A DNA stretch of 64,000 bases, from assembly GCA_052400665.1 (NCBI GenBank), contig JBQTGK010000002.1. One strand, given 5' to 3'. The notes beneath the pieces are model-generated. The model searched no databases, had not been told where the DNA came from, and saw only the letters and a program-made list of their open reading frames with translations. Shown here one piece after another: positions 54,701 through 62,084 of the stretch. Made by a program: the position numbers and the translations under genes. This stretch comes from JBQTGK01 sp052400665 (GTDB lineage: Bacteria > Bacteroidota > Bacteroidia > Bacteroidales > Marinifilaceae). Within the stretch, counting starts at the first letter, position 1; each line of letters begins with the position of its first letter.

Positions 54701-55086
54701 CACCCAGTTTAAGTGGAAAAACTATTTTGGTGGTTGAGGATGTAGAATTCAATTATTTATTAATAAATGAGATGCTGAGTTCAACTTCGGCCAAGGTTCT
54801 TTGGGCAAAAAATGGGAAAGAGGGCGTTCGTTTGGTTAATTCTGAATCGTCAATCGAATTAATATTAATGGATATAAAAATGCCTTTAATGGATGGTTAT
54901 GAGGCATCTCGCAGAATATCAAATACAAAACCTAATATTCCTATTATTGCACAAACAGCCTATGCTCTTAGTAATGATAAGAAAGATATAATTGAAGCCG
55001 GTTTTATTGATTATATTCCGAAACCTATTAATGAAGCTTTGTTGTATGAATTGCTTAGGCGTTATTTATCCCCAAAAATGGTCTAA
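51736..55086 (+). CDS. Soluble PAS/GAF hybrid sensor histidine kinase
   Basis: Hybrid histidine kinase of 1116 residues with no membrane helix or signal peptide, so cytoplasmic sensing is expected. Order: coiled-coil start (about 15-45), four PAS domains (about 50-165, 180-295, 310-430, 435-550; for example FISFGDLIYPEDRKNVEEVI with a following PAC), a GAF domain (about 560-730), HisKA with SMSHELRTPLNAIIGFS (His759), HATPase with DTGIGIKDEHR and GVGLGLAICKEI, and a C-terminal receiver domain with LMDIKMPLMDGYE (Asp1046). It has no DNA-binding output, so signal must pass to another partner that is not encoded next door. The ATG at 51736 is preferred to a TTG six codons upstream. Confidence 0.93.
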   Translation: MTKQYHHNCLDKSDKNVLNYKKKIEVLEKELEQLRKEKKRYAQDFHNAHSVSNYELLFKYTGLGVICRNQMGKIIYANAAASNILGVSNSRLLNIESFEPAVKNIYKDGTSMTGSMHPAKKVFKSGKEIANELMGVYNYVSQCYVWINLTAIPLIDHLGQVEMVYTVFEDISDRIKMDELLADNMARSKALLRTIPDCIIRIDKHGKLLDFHGEDLKLFLVDKAVIGKNVKLLFKPDFYQFFTDKQDQLKSNKELFVFEYQNIWPNSKKLFFEIRMSWNENGEITAIIRDVTATKKSEQKIEEAKRQHSTLMGNLNGIVYRCLADKNWTMLFLSDGVYNLTGYKADELLNNSFISFGDLIYPEDRKNVEEVINKAMLANERFSVEYRVLTKKGKLKWVYEQGLTIKDTSNKILFIEGYISDITDRKQAQEDIESREAKYRLLFNSLNQAVFVHPWKESVFQTFVEVNDMAIHRYGYTRQEFLNLSPSNLIKQGELSGAELERIRRSLKNFGQVRFETRHLTKSGEIFPVVLYASIIELNGEKFIQSIVRDVSEQKKAAAKLKHRSQIEKLISSVSKELISSDINKFDKVIDRALQSISEILYADRSYIFLLDNYNSNAVNSHEWCRENVPNVLGEQKEIPKGLLHWWIRKFENHEQIYISSIADLPKEALLAFGINKQEKSGLYLPIFYQEQLLGFIGFEVLQSNAGLNKTDFYLLYTFADLLAGVFYRRNFEEQLIIAKEKAEESDRLKSAFLASMSHELRTPLNAIIGFSGLVEKDINNENYQKWNKIINSSGKHLLNIIESIFDVSLLQAKEARLEEVEFSLSEFYSTLQQYLKSQLKKHNKTNLAAKMFSFSNSEVFIKADKTKLLQLLTNFLNNAIKYTEQGDIEYTYRVMGNDVLFSVSDTGIGIKDEHRRVIFDVFRQIEDSMGSIQSGVGLGLAICKEISDLMNGEIWLESEEGKGSTFYFKLFDVVVNKHEQPRESKVKPPSLSGKTILVVEDVEFNYLLINEMLSSTSAKVLWAKNGKEGVRLVNSESSIELILMDIKMPLMDGYEASRRISNTKPNIPIIAQTAYALSNDKKDIIEAGFIDYIPKPINEALLYELLRRYLSPKMV

Positions 55087-55214
55087 TGTACTTTAATACA
55101 GGATGAAAAAATGCTGAAAATTTATTGGTAATAAAAGTTTGAATATCAGTTTGTGAATGATTGATAAAGTCAATTTTTTTGTTCAGTTTTGTGATGAATA
55201 TAAAAATACAAAAC

Positions 55215-56144
55215 ATGAAAAATCTAATCGTACTTAGCTTACTGATATTGCAATTTTGTCTTACTTCTTGTAATTATTGTTCTCGTAAATCAAATTCGGA
55301 AGCAGAATCCGGACTTGAACTTATGTCTAAAAAAATAAGTGCTTATCAACCTGTTTTGTTAAGTAATACTTTATCCGAAAAGGTAGATGAACAATCGGGA
55401 ATAGTTTGGTATGATAAGCTTTTTTGGGTGAATAATGATAGCGGTTGTGAGCCCGAATTATATGCCTATAATAAATCCGGAAAGCTTCAAAGAACAGTAC
55501 ACATTAAGAATATAAACAATGCAGATTGGGAAGATTTAACCGACGATTCAGAATATTTTTATATCGGAGAATTTGGAAATAATTACGGTCGTAGAAAAGA
55601 TTTAAGAGTGTTGCGTGTTGCAAAATCACAATTAACAGAAGAGCAAAACATAGAACTTACTGCCGATGTTTTAACTTTCGAATGGGCCGATCAGCATAAT
55701 TTTGAGAAGCGTAAGCACAATCATGATTTTGATTGTGAGGCTTTTTTTTCCTACGGTGATTCCTTGTATTTATTTTCGAAAAATTGGGCCAATTATAAAA
55801 CCCGAATGTATGTGATGCCAAAAACAAAAGGGCACCATAAGCTAAGTCCTAAAACCGAGTTTAATACAGGATTTATGGTAACTGGAGCCGATATTTCCTC
55901 AGATGGTAAACAGGTATCATTAATAGGTTATAAAGATTTTAAAACCTACATGTATTTGTTAACAGATTATAAGGGAACTGAGTTTTTTAGTGGAAATAAA
56001 ACATGGGTAGATATGAGCCCTTTAGGAGGAGCGCAAACCGAAGGGATTGTTTATGGAGAAAACGACTCTCTTTTTATTTGTACAGAAAAAACAAATCAGC
56101 CACAAAGTATTTATAGAGTAGAGTGGGAACAATGGAAAAATTAA
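55215..56144 (+). CDS. Lipoprotein with beta-propeller-like domain, unknown function
   Basis: A 309-residue lipoprotein (MKNLIVLSLL, lipobox CLTSC). The frame is open from 55161, but the start at 55215 gives a normal signal peptide. The body suggests a propeller: EQSGIVWYDKLFWVNNDSG, NADWEDLTDDSEYFYIGEFGNN, HDFDCEAFFSYGDSLYLFSKNW and GAQTEGIVYGENDSLFICTE. The paired ED/DCEA and TEGI motifs recall SdiA-regulated or phytase-like propellers, but no firm family is recognised. It converges with the 5'-nucleotidase gene. Confidence 0.78.
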   Translation: MKNLIVLSLLILQFCLTSCNYCSRKSNSEAESGLELMSKKISAYQPVLLSNTLSEKVDEQSGIVWYDKLFWVNNDSGCEPELYAYNKSGKLQRTVHIKNINNADWEDLTDDSEYFYIGEFGNNYGRRKDLRVLRVAKSQLTEEQNIELTADVLTFEWADQHNFEKRKHNHDFDCEAFFSYGDSLYLFSKNWANYKTRMYVMPKTKGHHKLSPKTEFNTGFMVTGADISSDGKQVSLIGYKDFKTYMYLLTDYKGTEFFSGNKTWVDMSPLGGAQTEGIVYGENDSLFICTEKTNQPQSIYRVEWEQWKN

Positions 56145-56164
56145 TTTTACAGAATTCAATTTTA

Positions 56165-57607
56165 TTATTGCATTCTAAAATACCTGTCGCAAGCCGGATA
56201 ATCTATCTCATTGTTTAAGCTCATAAGGTAAGAGATAATGGTTTCTGTATCAGTTTGATTCTGTCGGTCTCTATTCTCAGGGAAATAATCATCATGCACA
56301 GCTGGTATATAATCGTTTAAGCCAACTTTTAAAATTGTTTGGTCGGCGAGAGCTTGTCCTTGCAGATCTTTAATGATAATGTTTTTATCTTGCTGATTTA
56401 AAGTAACTCCTGAGTAGTAAAAGCCAGATCCGCTCTCTTTTAGAAAATTTTTTATTTCTAGTACACTCATTTCATAAATAACTGTTCCGTTGTTAAATGG
56501 CGATATTTCATATACTTCTTTTTTGGTAATATCGCCTTCGTTTAAGCTTGATCTTATTCCACCAGTATTTTGAAAACAAATATCAACTTGCAGTTGAGAG
56601 CGCAAAGCATCGGTATAGAAACAACCAACCTGATTTTTTTGATGATACTTGTTTGAATAACCAATAACATCTGAGAGGTAAGATTGATTGTTGTAGGTCT
56701 CAATAATAGACTTCATGTCAGAGTCTGACTGATTGTATTTGTTAAGGTCTATTAATTCAAATTGTATGTTTTCTATTTTTTTATTGATTACCGAGAGTTC
56801 AATTTTTCCCAGATAGTTTAAATAACTTCCCGATTGGAAAATAGGAATACCATTGACAGTTCGGTTAACTTTTGCATGAGAATGTCCACCAATTATCAGG
56901 TCAAAATAAGGAAATTTACTTGCCAATTGATTGTCTCCCAAAATATTGTTGTTTCCATCATCGCCTAAATGACTTAGGCAAATATACAGATCCGAATTTT
57001 CCTCCTTTTTTATGTTCGAATATAGAGATACAACATTTTCAGGACGATAGAATGATAGATTTTCCACCCTCCATGGATGAGTGGAAGGAATTGTGGCATT
57101 CTTTTTACCATTGGTCTCCACAAGTCCTAAAAATGTAAGTTTAATATTGTCTTTTATAATGCTTACATATTCATTTGGTTCTGGTAATTCACTAGTGTCG
57201 GTGTCAACATTCGCACACACCCATTTAAATTCCGATTGTTCCATTCTGTCTTTCAGAAAATCAGTACCATAATCAAATTCGTGGTTACCAAAAACCGCAA
57301 CATCAAAACCAATTTTATTCATTAAATCTATTATAGGATATCCTTTCTGGGGATGATTATCTACAACAGGATTACCTGAAAATAAATCACCTGCACTAAC
57401 AAGAATCACATTGCTCTGTTCTTTTTCCTGATCGACAATATATTTAATTTTTGAGAAATTTTCAATCTTACCATGAACATCATTAACGCAAAATATAGTT
57501 ATCTGTTTTTTGGTATTGTCAATTGAGGAAATATTCTTTGTGTTGCTATCCGAACATGAAGTAAATAAAAGTAAGACAACAAATATATAAAGGATTTTAT
57601 TTTTCAT
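56165..57607 (-). CDS. 5'-nucleotidase / UDP-sugar hydrolase family lipoprotein
   Basis: Periplasmic metallophosphoesterase of 480 residues. After the lipobox (LLFTSC) the catalytic domain shows VNDVHGKI, VSAGDLFSGN, FGNHEFDYG, CLSHLGDDG and IGGHSHAKV, the dinuclear-metal motifs of 5'-nucleotidases. The C-terminal substrate domain (about 300-480) has FQNTGGIRSSLNEGDITKKEVYEISPF. It probably salvages nucleotides by dephosphorylation. Only the substrate range is uncertain. Monocistronic, minus strand. Confidence 0.92.
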   Translation of the reverse strand: MKNKILYIFVVLLLFTSCSDSNTKNISSIDNTKKQITIFCVNDVHGKIENFSKIKYIVDQEKEQSNVILVSAGDLFSGNPVVDNHPQKGYPIIDLMNKIGFDVAVFGNHEFDYGTDFLKDRMEQSEFKWVCANVDTDTSELPEPNEYVSIIKDNIKLTFLGLVETNGKKNATIPSTHPWRVENLSFYRPENVVSLYSNIKKEENSDLYICLSHLGDDGNNNILGDNQLASKFPYFDLIIGGHSHAKVNRTVNGIPIFQSGSYLNYLGKIELSVINKKIENIQFELIDLNKYNQSDSDMKSIIETYNNQSYLSDVIGYSNKYHQKNQVGCFYTDALRSQLQVDICFQNTGGIRSSLNEGDITKKEVYEISPFNNGTVIYEMSVLEIKNFLKESGSGFYYSGVTLNQQDKNIIIKDLQGQALADQTILKVGLNDYIPAVHDDYFPENRDRQNQTDTETIISYLMSLNNEIDYPACDRYFRMQ

Positions 57608-57821
57608 AAGTTATTAGGCTAATTACGATAGTTAAAAATATTAAAAATATAGTAGAAAAATGTGTTTGCTTTTAATTATCGTAGTAGATATGAGATTTCG
57701 CTCTATTTAATGATTGTAGAATGTTGACTGTAAAATAATCTTGCGCTTTGATTTTGAAATCCTTAAAAAGCGTGTGATTTTGCAAGCCAGTTTACTAAAC
57801 AGCCAAAATTTAGGGTTTTAA

Positions 57822-58475
57822 TTGGTTAAGAAGAACGTTTTGAAAGACAAGTACAAAGAATTATTCGATAAAGGAACAGATTTACCTCTAGTTGAGGATT
57901 TCTATACCATACAAGGGGAAGGGTACCACACGGGTAAGCCTGCTTACTTCATAAGAATTGGTGGCTGTGATATCGGTTGCCGGTGGTGCGATAGTAAGAT
58001 TTCATGGAATCCGGCAGAGCATCGTTTAATTTCGGTGGAAGAGGTTGTTCGAAAAGCAGTTGAGTCACCAGCAAAAGCTGTTGTTGTAACGGGAGGGGAA
58101 CCTTCCTTATATAATTTAAAGCCTTTGTGTACGGAACTCAAAAAGCACAAGATTGAGAACTTTTTAGAGACTTCGGGCGCCTATGAAATAAGTGGTGAAT
58201 GGGATTGGATTTGTTTGTCGCCAAAGCGTAATATATTGCCAGTGCCGTCGTCCTACCAAAAAGCAAATGAGTTGAAGGTGATTATTTACGATCTGGAAAA
58301 AGATTTTGAATGGGCTGAAGAGTTGGTAAAGAATGTTGGTGATGATTGTTTGTTGTATTTGCAATCGGAATGGAGTAGGTATGTTCATAATGTAAAGCCA
58401 ATTGTAGAGTATGTGAAAAATAATCCGAAATGGAATATTTCATTGCAGGCACATAAATTTATACGAATTCCATAA
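57822..58475 (+). CDS. queE: 7-carboxy-7-deazaguanine synthase QueE
   Basis: Radical-SAM enzyme of queuosine and 7-deazaguanine biosynthesis, converting 6-carboxytetrahydropterin to 7-carboxy-7-deazaguanine. In the 217-residue protein EDFYTIQGEGYHTGKPAYFIR precedes the cluster motif CDIGCRWCDSK (C-x3-C-x2-C). VVTGGEPSLYNL is the SAM-binding GGE motif, and NISLQAHKFIRIP ends the chain as in QueE. No in-frame ATG precedes the conserved core; TTG at 57822 or TTG at 57840 must be the start. No other queuosine genes are nearby. Confidence 0.94.
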   Translation: MVKKNVLKDKYKELFDKGTDLPLVEDFYTIQGEGYHTGKPAYFIRIGGCDIGCRWCDSKISWNPAEHRLISVEEVVRKAVESPAKAVVVTGGEPSLYNLKPLCTELKKHKIENFLETSGAYEISGEWDWICLSPKRNILPVPSSYQKANELKVIIYDLEKDFEWAEELVKNVGDDCLLYLQSEWSRYVHNVKPIVEYVKNNPKWNISLQAHKFIRIP

Positions 58476-58498
58476 GTTGTAAGGATATAGATAGTAAG

Positions 58499-58535
58499 AA
58501 GGGCATTCAAAATTTTTTGAATGCCCTTTCTTTTC
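58499..58535 (+). terminator. Terminator between queE and the TorF-like gene
   Basis: AAGGGCATTCAA and TTGAATGCCCTT form a 12-bp stem with a 6-base loop, followed by TCTTTTCC. It lies between convergent genes. Confidence 0.85.
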
Positions 58536-58573
58536 CTAAACTAATAATCTAAAATTGGTAAAAACTAATACAA

Positions 58574-59317
58574 TTAAAATGATACTCCTAAAACAAGGAA
58601 TAAATTTTCAGCCATTGGGTTAGCAATTACTGATGCTGATAGGGGTAGTGAAAATTTTTCTGTGATACTTATTTCTTTTGAGGCTGTAAATCCCATATTT
58701 ACAAATCCTGCTGTTTCGCCGTAAAATCCAGATTCACCTTTTTCTTCGTCGGCATCAATTGGTGTAAAACCTGCAAATACATCAATGCCAATTTCTTTAT
58801 AGGTAAAACTGTGTCCAAGTTCAATATATAATGAATATTGCTGATCGCCGTTGGCATCTTGATCAGCTCCCCAAAAGTTCATTGCTGCCATTATGCTTAT
58901 AGGAAATCCTTCGCTTCCGTTAAAGGCAAGTGTTCCTTCTAGTATATGGCCTGTTGATGCTTTTTTAAAGTCAAAATAGCTATTATTCATAGCAATTTCA
59001 TCCGTTGGAAAAAAGTAATCGGTAACAGTAGCGGTAAATAAATCGTCTGCAAATGTGTAGGACATATAAAGATCAGCCTCGGCACCATCTGCGCTGCCAT
59101 TTTGTGAGTATGAACCCCATGCGCCAATTGCAAATCCACCTTTGCTATATTCTACTCCTGGCTGAATTACAGGACCGGTTGAAAATTGTGTTCCTCTCCA
59201 TACATACCTGCTCATTAAATCAGCTCCGAATGTTAATTCGCCTTCCTGGGCTTTTGCATTTCCTATAAATAGGATTATTCCGAAAATTAAGGTGATAATT
59301 TTTTTAGCTTTCAACAT
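58574..59317 (-). CDS. TorF-family putative outer-membrane porin
   Basis: A 247-residue outer-membrane protein: signal peptide (MLKAKKIITLIFG to NAKAQ), then alternating beta-strands. GADLMSRYVWRGTQFSTGPVIQPGVEYSKGGFAIGAWGSY is the conserved core of the TorF/TIGR02001 family, and the chain ends with VLGVSF. The open frame extends 28 codons upstream, but those residues are not signal-peptide-like, so the start at 59317 is chosen. The transported substrate is unknown. Confidence 0.82.
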   Translation of the reverse strand: MLKAKKIITLIFGIILFIGNAKAQEGELTFGADLMSRYVWRGTQFSTGPVIQPGVEYSKGGFAIGAWGSYSQNGSADGAEADLYMSYTFADDLFTATVTDYFFPTDEIAMNNSYFDFKKASTGHILEGTLAFNGSEGFPISIMAAMNFWGADQDANGDQQYSLYIELGHSFTYKEIGIDVFAGFTPIDADEEKGESGFYGETAGFVNMGFTASKEISITEKFSLPLSASVIANPMAENLFLVLGVSF

Positions 59318-59822
59318 AGTAATACATTTTAGGATTAATAAATAATAGTAATAGTTATATCTAAAAATTGTGGTTTTTGTTTTTTTAGTTAAAAGTAACA
59401 CCTACCCCTTTTTTCGAGGGGCAGGTGCTAGCATGAATCAACTAATTTTTATTTCATCCCTAATCATTATGGGGTTGCCTTGTCAAAAGTATAAAAATAT
59501 TTTAATGAGACATCATTTTCAAGGGGGTTTATTTAAATAAAATGTATTTTTTTAAGTGCAAAGGTTTTAATTTAAGGGGGTATGTTGAAAAGTAATGCTT
59601 TTTTGTAAAAGGGAGGTGTGGATTAAAAGGGGTTTAAACTAGAATGAAGATATTTTTATTTATTTCTCTAATCAGATTTATTTAAAAGTAAGTTGTTATC
59701 TATTTTTGCTTAGGTATTTTGTATTGAATATAAATTAATTAAAAATATAGAGAATCTGTTTTTAATCTTTGAAAAATTATAGACATTCGTGTAGGTGAAA
59801 TTAAAATCAATAAATTAAAACT
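59318..59822. other. Divergent intergenic region with hairpin and G-tracts
   Basis: 505 bases without a gene between the TorF-like and rubrerythrin genes. CACCTACCCC and GGGGCAGGTG (59401-59429) form a 10-bp hairpin with one mismatch. Four G-tracts follow at 59523-59527, 59576-59580, 59611-59616 and 59629-59632; on the minus strand they read ACCCCCTT or AACCCCTTT, like the C-tract words of the PUL promoters. No RNA family is recognised. Upstream control of the porin gene is a guess. Confidence 0.45.
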
Positions 59823-60401
59823 ATGAGCGAAAGTATAAAAGGTACACAGACAGAGAAGAATCTTTTGAAATCATTTGCAGGAGAATCTCAGGCTAGAAGC
59901 AGATATACCTATTTTGCAAAACAAGCTAAGAAAGAAGGTTACGAGCAAATTTCAGCTATTTTTATGGAAACGGCAGAGCAGGAAATGCAGCATGCTAAAA
60001 GATTTTTTAAATTTTTAGAAGGTGGTGAAGTTGAAATTACTGCTGCTTTTCCTGCAGGTGTAATTGGAACAACAGCAGAAAATTTAAAAGCTGCAGCTGC
60101 AGGTGAGAACGAAGAATATACCGATTTGTACCCTGAATTTGCAAGAGTTGCGGAAGAAGAAGGTTTTAAGAAAATTGCAACAGCATATAAGTTAATCTCT
60201 AAGGTTGAAAAAATGCATGAGCAAAGATATTTGAAACTTCTTGCAAATCTTGAGGCTGAAAAAGTTTTTGAATCAGAAGAAAAGGAAGAATGGTATTGTC
60301 GTAATTGCGGATATGTTCATGAAGGAACTAAATCTCCTAAAATGTGTCCTGCTTGCGAACATCCACAAGCTTATTTCGAAAAGAAAGCAACAAATTATTA
60401 A
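59823..60401 (+). CDS. Rubrerythrin
   Basis: Peroxide-reducing non-haem iron protein of 192 residues. The ferritin-like diiron domain (about 1-145) has SFAGESQARSRYTYFAKQAKKEG and ETAEQEMQHAKRFF with the expected Glu and His ligands; the C-terminal rubredoxin domain (about 155-192) has WYCRNCGYVHEG and CPACEHPQAYF, two C-x2-C pairs binding one iron. It protects anaerobic or microaerobic cells from peroxide. It is a single gene with its own terminator. Confidence 0.96.
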   Translation: MSESIKGTQTEKNLLKSFAGESQARSRYTYFAKQAKKEGYEQISAIFMETAEQEMQHAKRFFKFLEGGEVEITAAFPAGVIGTTAENLKAAAAGENEEYTDLYPEFARVAEEEGFKKIATAYKLISKVEKMHEQRYLKLLANLEAEKVFESEEKEEWYCRNCGYVHEGTKSPKMCPACEHPQAYFEKKATNY

Positions 60402-60406
60402 TTGTT

Positions 60407-60445
60407 AAAATAAAAAAGCTTCCATTAGGAAGCTTTTTTATTTTA
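60407..60445. terminator. Bidirectional terminator between rubrerythrin and trmD
   Basis: AAAATAAAAAAGCTTCC and its complement surround a 4-base ATTA loop. The right arm overlaps the trmD stop codon. Confidence 0.85.
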
Positions 60446-61120
60446 GTCCTTAAGTAAGTCGGGACGAAGTTTTTTTGTTCGTAAATAGGCTTGTTCCTCT
60501 TGCCATTTTTCAATTTTTTTATGATCTCCCGACAATAAAATATCTGGAACTCTCCAGCCTCGAAATTCTGCAGGTCTGGTATAAATTGGTGGCGATAAAA
60601 GATTATCCTGAAAAGAATCGGTTAGTGCCGACGTTTCATCGCTCATCGCTCCTGGTATTAAGCGAACTACACTGTCGGTTATAATAGCAGCAGCTAATTC
60701 ACCTCCTGTAAGCACAAAATCTCCTATGGATATTTCTTTACTGATAAAGTGATCTCTAATTCTTTGGTCGATACCTTTATAGTGTCCACAGAGAATCATA
60801 ATGTTTTCTTTTAAGGATAAGTTGTTAGCTGTTTTTTGATTGTACTGATCACCATCGGGTGTTGTGAAAATAATTTCATCATATTTTCTCTGTTCGCTTA
60901 GGTGTTCAATACATTTTACCACAGGCTCAAGACGCATCACCATTCCAGCACCTCCACTAAAAGCATAATCATCAACTTTATTGTGCTTATCTTCCGAAAA
61001 ATCACGAATGTTATGAATGTGTATTTCAACTACGCCTTTGTCTTTGGCTCTCTGGATTATAGAATGATTTAAAGGACTTTTCAGTAATTCGGGTACAACA
61101 GTTAGTATATCGATTCTCAT
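60443..61120 (-). CDS. trmD: tRNA (guanine-N1)-methyltransferase TrmD
   Basis: Methylates G37 of tRNAs to m1G. The 225-residue protein begins MRIDILTVVPELL, as TrmD normally does; a longer frame to 61186 adds unlikely residues. Family motifs: DDYAFSGGAGMVMRLEPVV, the trefoil-knot SAM site with MILCGHYKGIDQRI and EISIGDFVLTGGELAA, and YTRPAEFRGWRVPDILLSGDH. No rimM, rpsP or rplS genes adjoin it, unlike the classical operon. Confidence 0.97.
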   Translation of the reverse strand: MRIDILTVVPELLKSPLNHSIIQRAKDKGVVEIHIHNIRDFSEDKHNKVDDYAFSGGAGMVMRLEPVVKCIEHLSEQRKYDEIIFTTPDGDQYNQKTANNLSLKENIMILCGHYKGIDQRIRDHFISKEISIGDFVLTGGELAAAIITDSVVRLIPGAMSDETSALTDSFQDNLLSPPIYTRPAEFRGWRVPDILLSGDHKKIEKWQEEQAYLRTKKLRPDLLKD

Positions 61121-61366
61121 TTTTTTTAAATTTTCTGTAAAAGTATATAACCCATGCTTGTGTTGCAAGGAAATAAAAAATCTCATTAAAAATAGATATT
61201 TAATGACATATAGTCATGGTGTAGGTGTATTTTGCAGTCAGTATGGCATTAAATATTTTATTTTACTGTCGAAAATAGTTTAAAATTCAAACGGCACAGA
61301 CATTGATTAATGATTTCTGAAAATAATTAAAAAAATATCGGAATCCGGAACCGAATAAATAAAGTA

Positions 61367-61375
61367 AAAGGAGAT
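61367..61375 (+). promoter_or_regulatory. Shine-Dalgarno-like site of the Hsp20 gene
   Basis: AAAGGAGAT lies 7-9 bases before the Hsp20 start codon. Most genes in this window lack such a sequence, as is usual in Bacteroidota, so its presence here stands out. Confidence 0.5.
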
Positions 61376-61382
61376 TTAAGTT

Positions 61383-61817
61383 ATGACAGTTTTAAGATAT
61401 TCAAGACCTGGTGATTTTTTTACAAATCAATTAATGAATCAATTATTTAGAGAAACAAAGGATAGTTTTAAAAATGCAGCTGAGAGAGAGTCTGGTTTTC
61501 ATCCGGCAACAAATATTATTGAGGAAGAAAACTATTATCTTATCGAGATGGCTATTCCTGGATTATCTAAAAAAGAGATTAGTATAAACGTTGAAGATGG
61601 ATTCTTAAAAATTTCAGGAGAGAAAAAAGAACAGCAGACCGATACCAAATTCTTACGTAAAGAATTTGGTATTAAAAAAGTAGAACGCAATTTTAAATTA
61701 GCTGATGCTGTAAATAAAAATAATATTTCGGCCGAAGTTAAAGATGGAATATTAAATGTTGTACTTCCAAAAGTTGAAAAAGTAGAGCCAGAGGTTCAGA
61801 ACATAGAGGTAAAATAG
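61383..61817 (+). CDS. Hsp20/alpha-crystallin small heat-shock protein
   Basis: ATP-independent chaperone of 144 residues that holds unfolded proteins. The alpha-crystallin domain (about 38-135) has PATNIIEEENYYLIEMAIPG, INVEDGFLKISGEKK and the conserved DGILNVVLPK near the end; a short C-terminal tail carries an I-x-V (IEV) anchor motif. The N-terminal arm is short. It is a single gene with a Shine-Dalgarno-like site and a terminator after it. Confidence 0.95.
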   Translation: MTVLRYSRPGDFFTNQLMNQLFRETKDSFKNAAERESGFHPATNIIEEENYYLIEMAIPGLSKKEISINVEDGFLKISGEKKEQQTDTKFLRKEFGIKKVERNFKLADAVNKNNISAEVKDGILNVVLPKVEKVEPEVQNIEVK

Positions 61818-61906
61818 TTTATTGAATACTATATATATTGTTATGAAATAAGTAAAATTTAATGCAAATAATAAGTATTAGTGTAATTAATTAGTTTGTT
61901 TTAGTT

Positions 61907-61942
61907 AAGAGGTTCGCATATCTGTGTGAACCTCTTTGTTTT
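61907..61942 (+). terminator. Terminator after the Hsp20 gene
   Basis: AAGAGGTTC and GAACCTCTT form a 9-bp stem, with additional GCA/TGT pairing, and lead into TTGTTTTT, about 90 bases past the stop codon. Confidence 0.8.
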
Positions 61943-62084
61943 TAAGTAATAAAAAACTTGAAAAACTTTGAGGATTAGCACATAATTAGTTAAATTCGTA
62001 AGAAAGTGTAAAAAGAATTCCTTTAAGGTTGTATTGTTAACGCGGGACTTCGTTCTTTCGAAATCCTAATCTAACTCAAATTAC

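Noticed and set aside
57608..57821. Possible preQ1 riboswitch upstream of queE
   Set aside because: No preQ1 aptamer pseudoknot pattern was recognised, and QueE expression need not be riboswitch controlled here.
61291..61307. CGGCAC-N5-TTGA resembling a sigma-54 promoter before hsp20
   Set aside because: The -12 element lacks the required GC and no activator site is visible; probably chance.
62040..62070. GGGACTTCG...CGAAATCC looking like a tRNA T-arm
   Set aside because: No acceptor, D or anticodon arm can be built around it.
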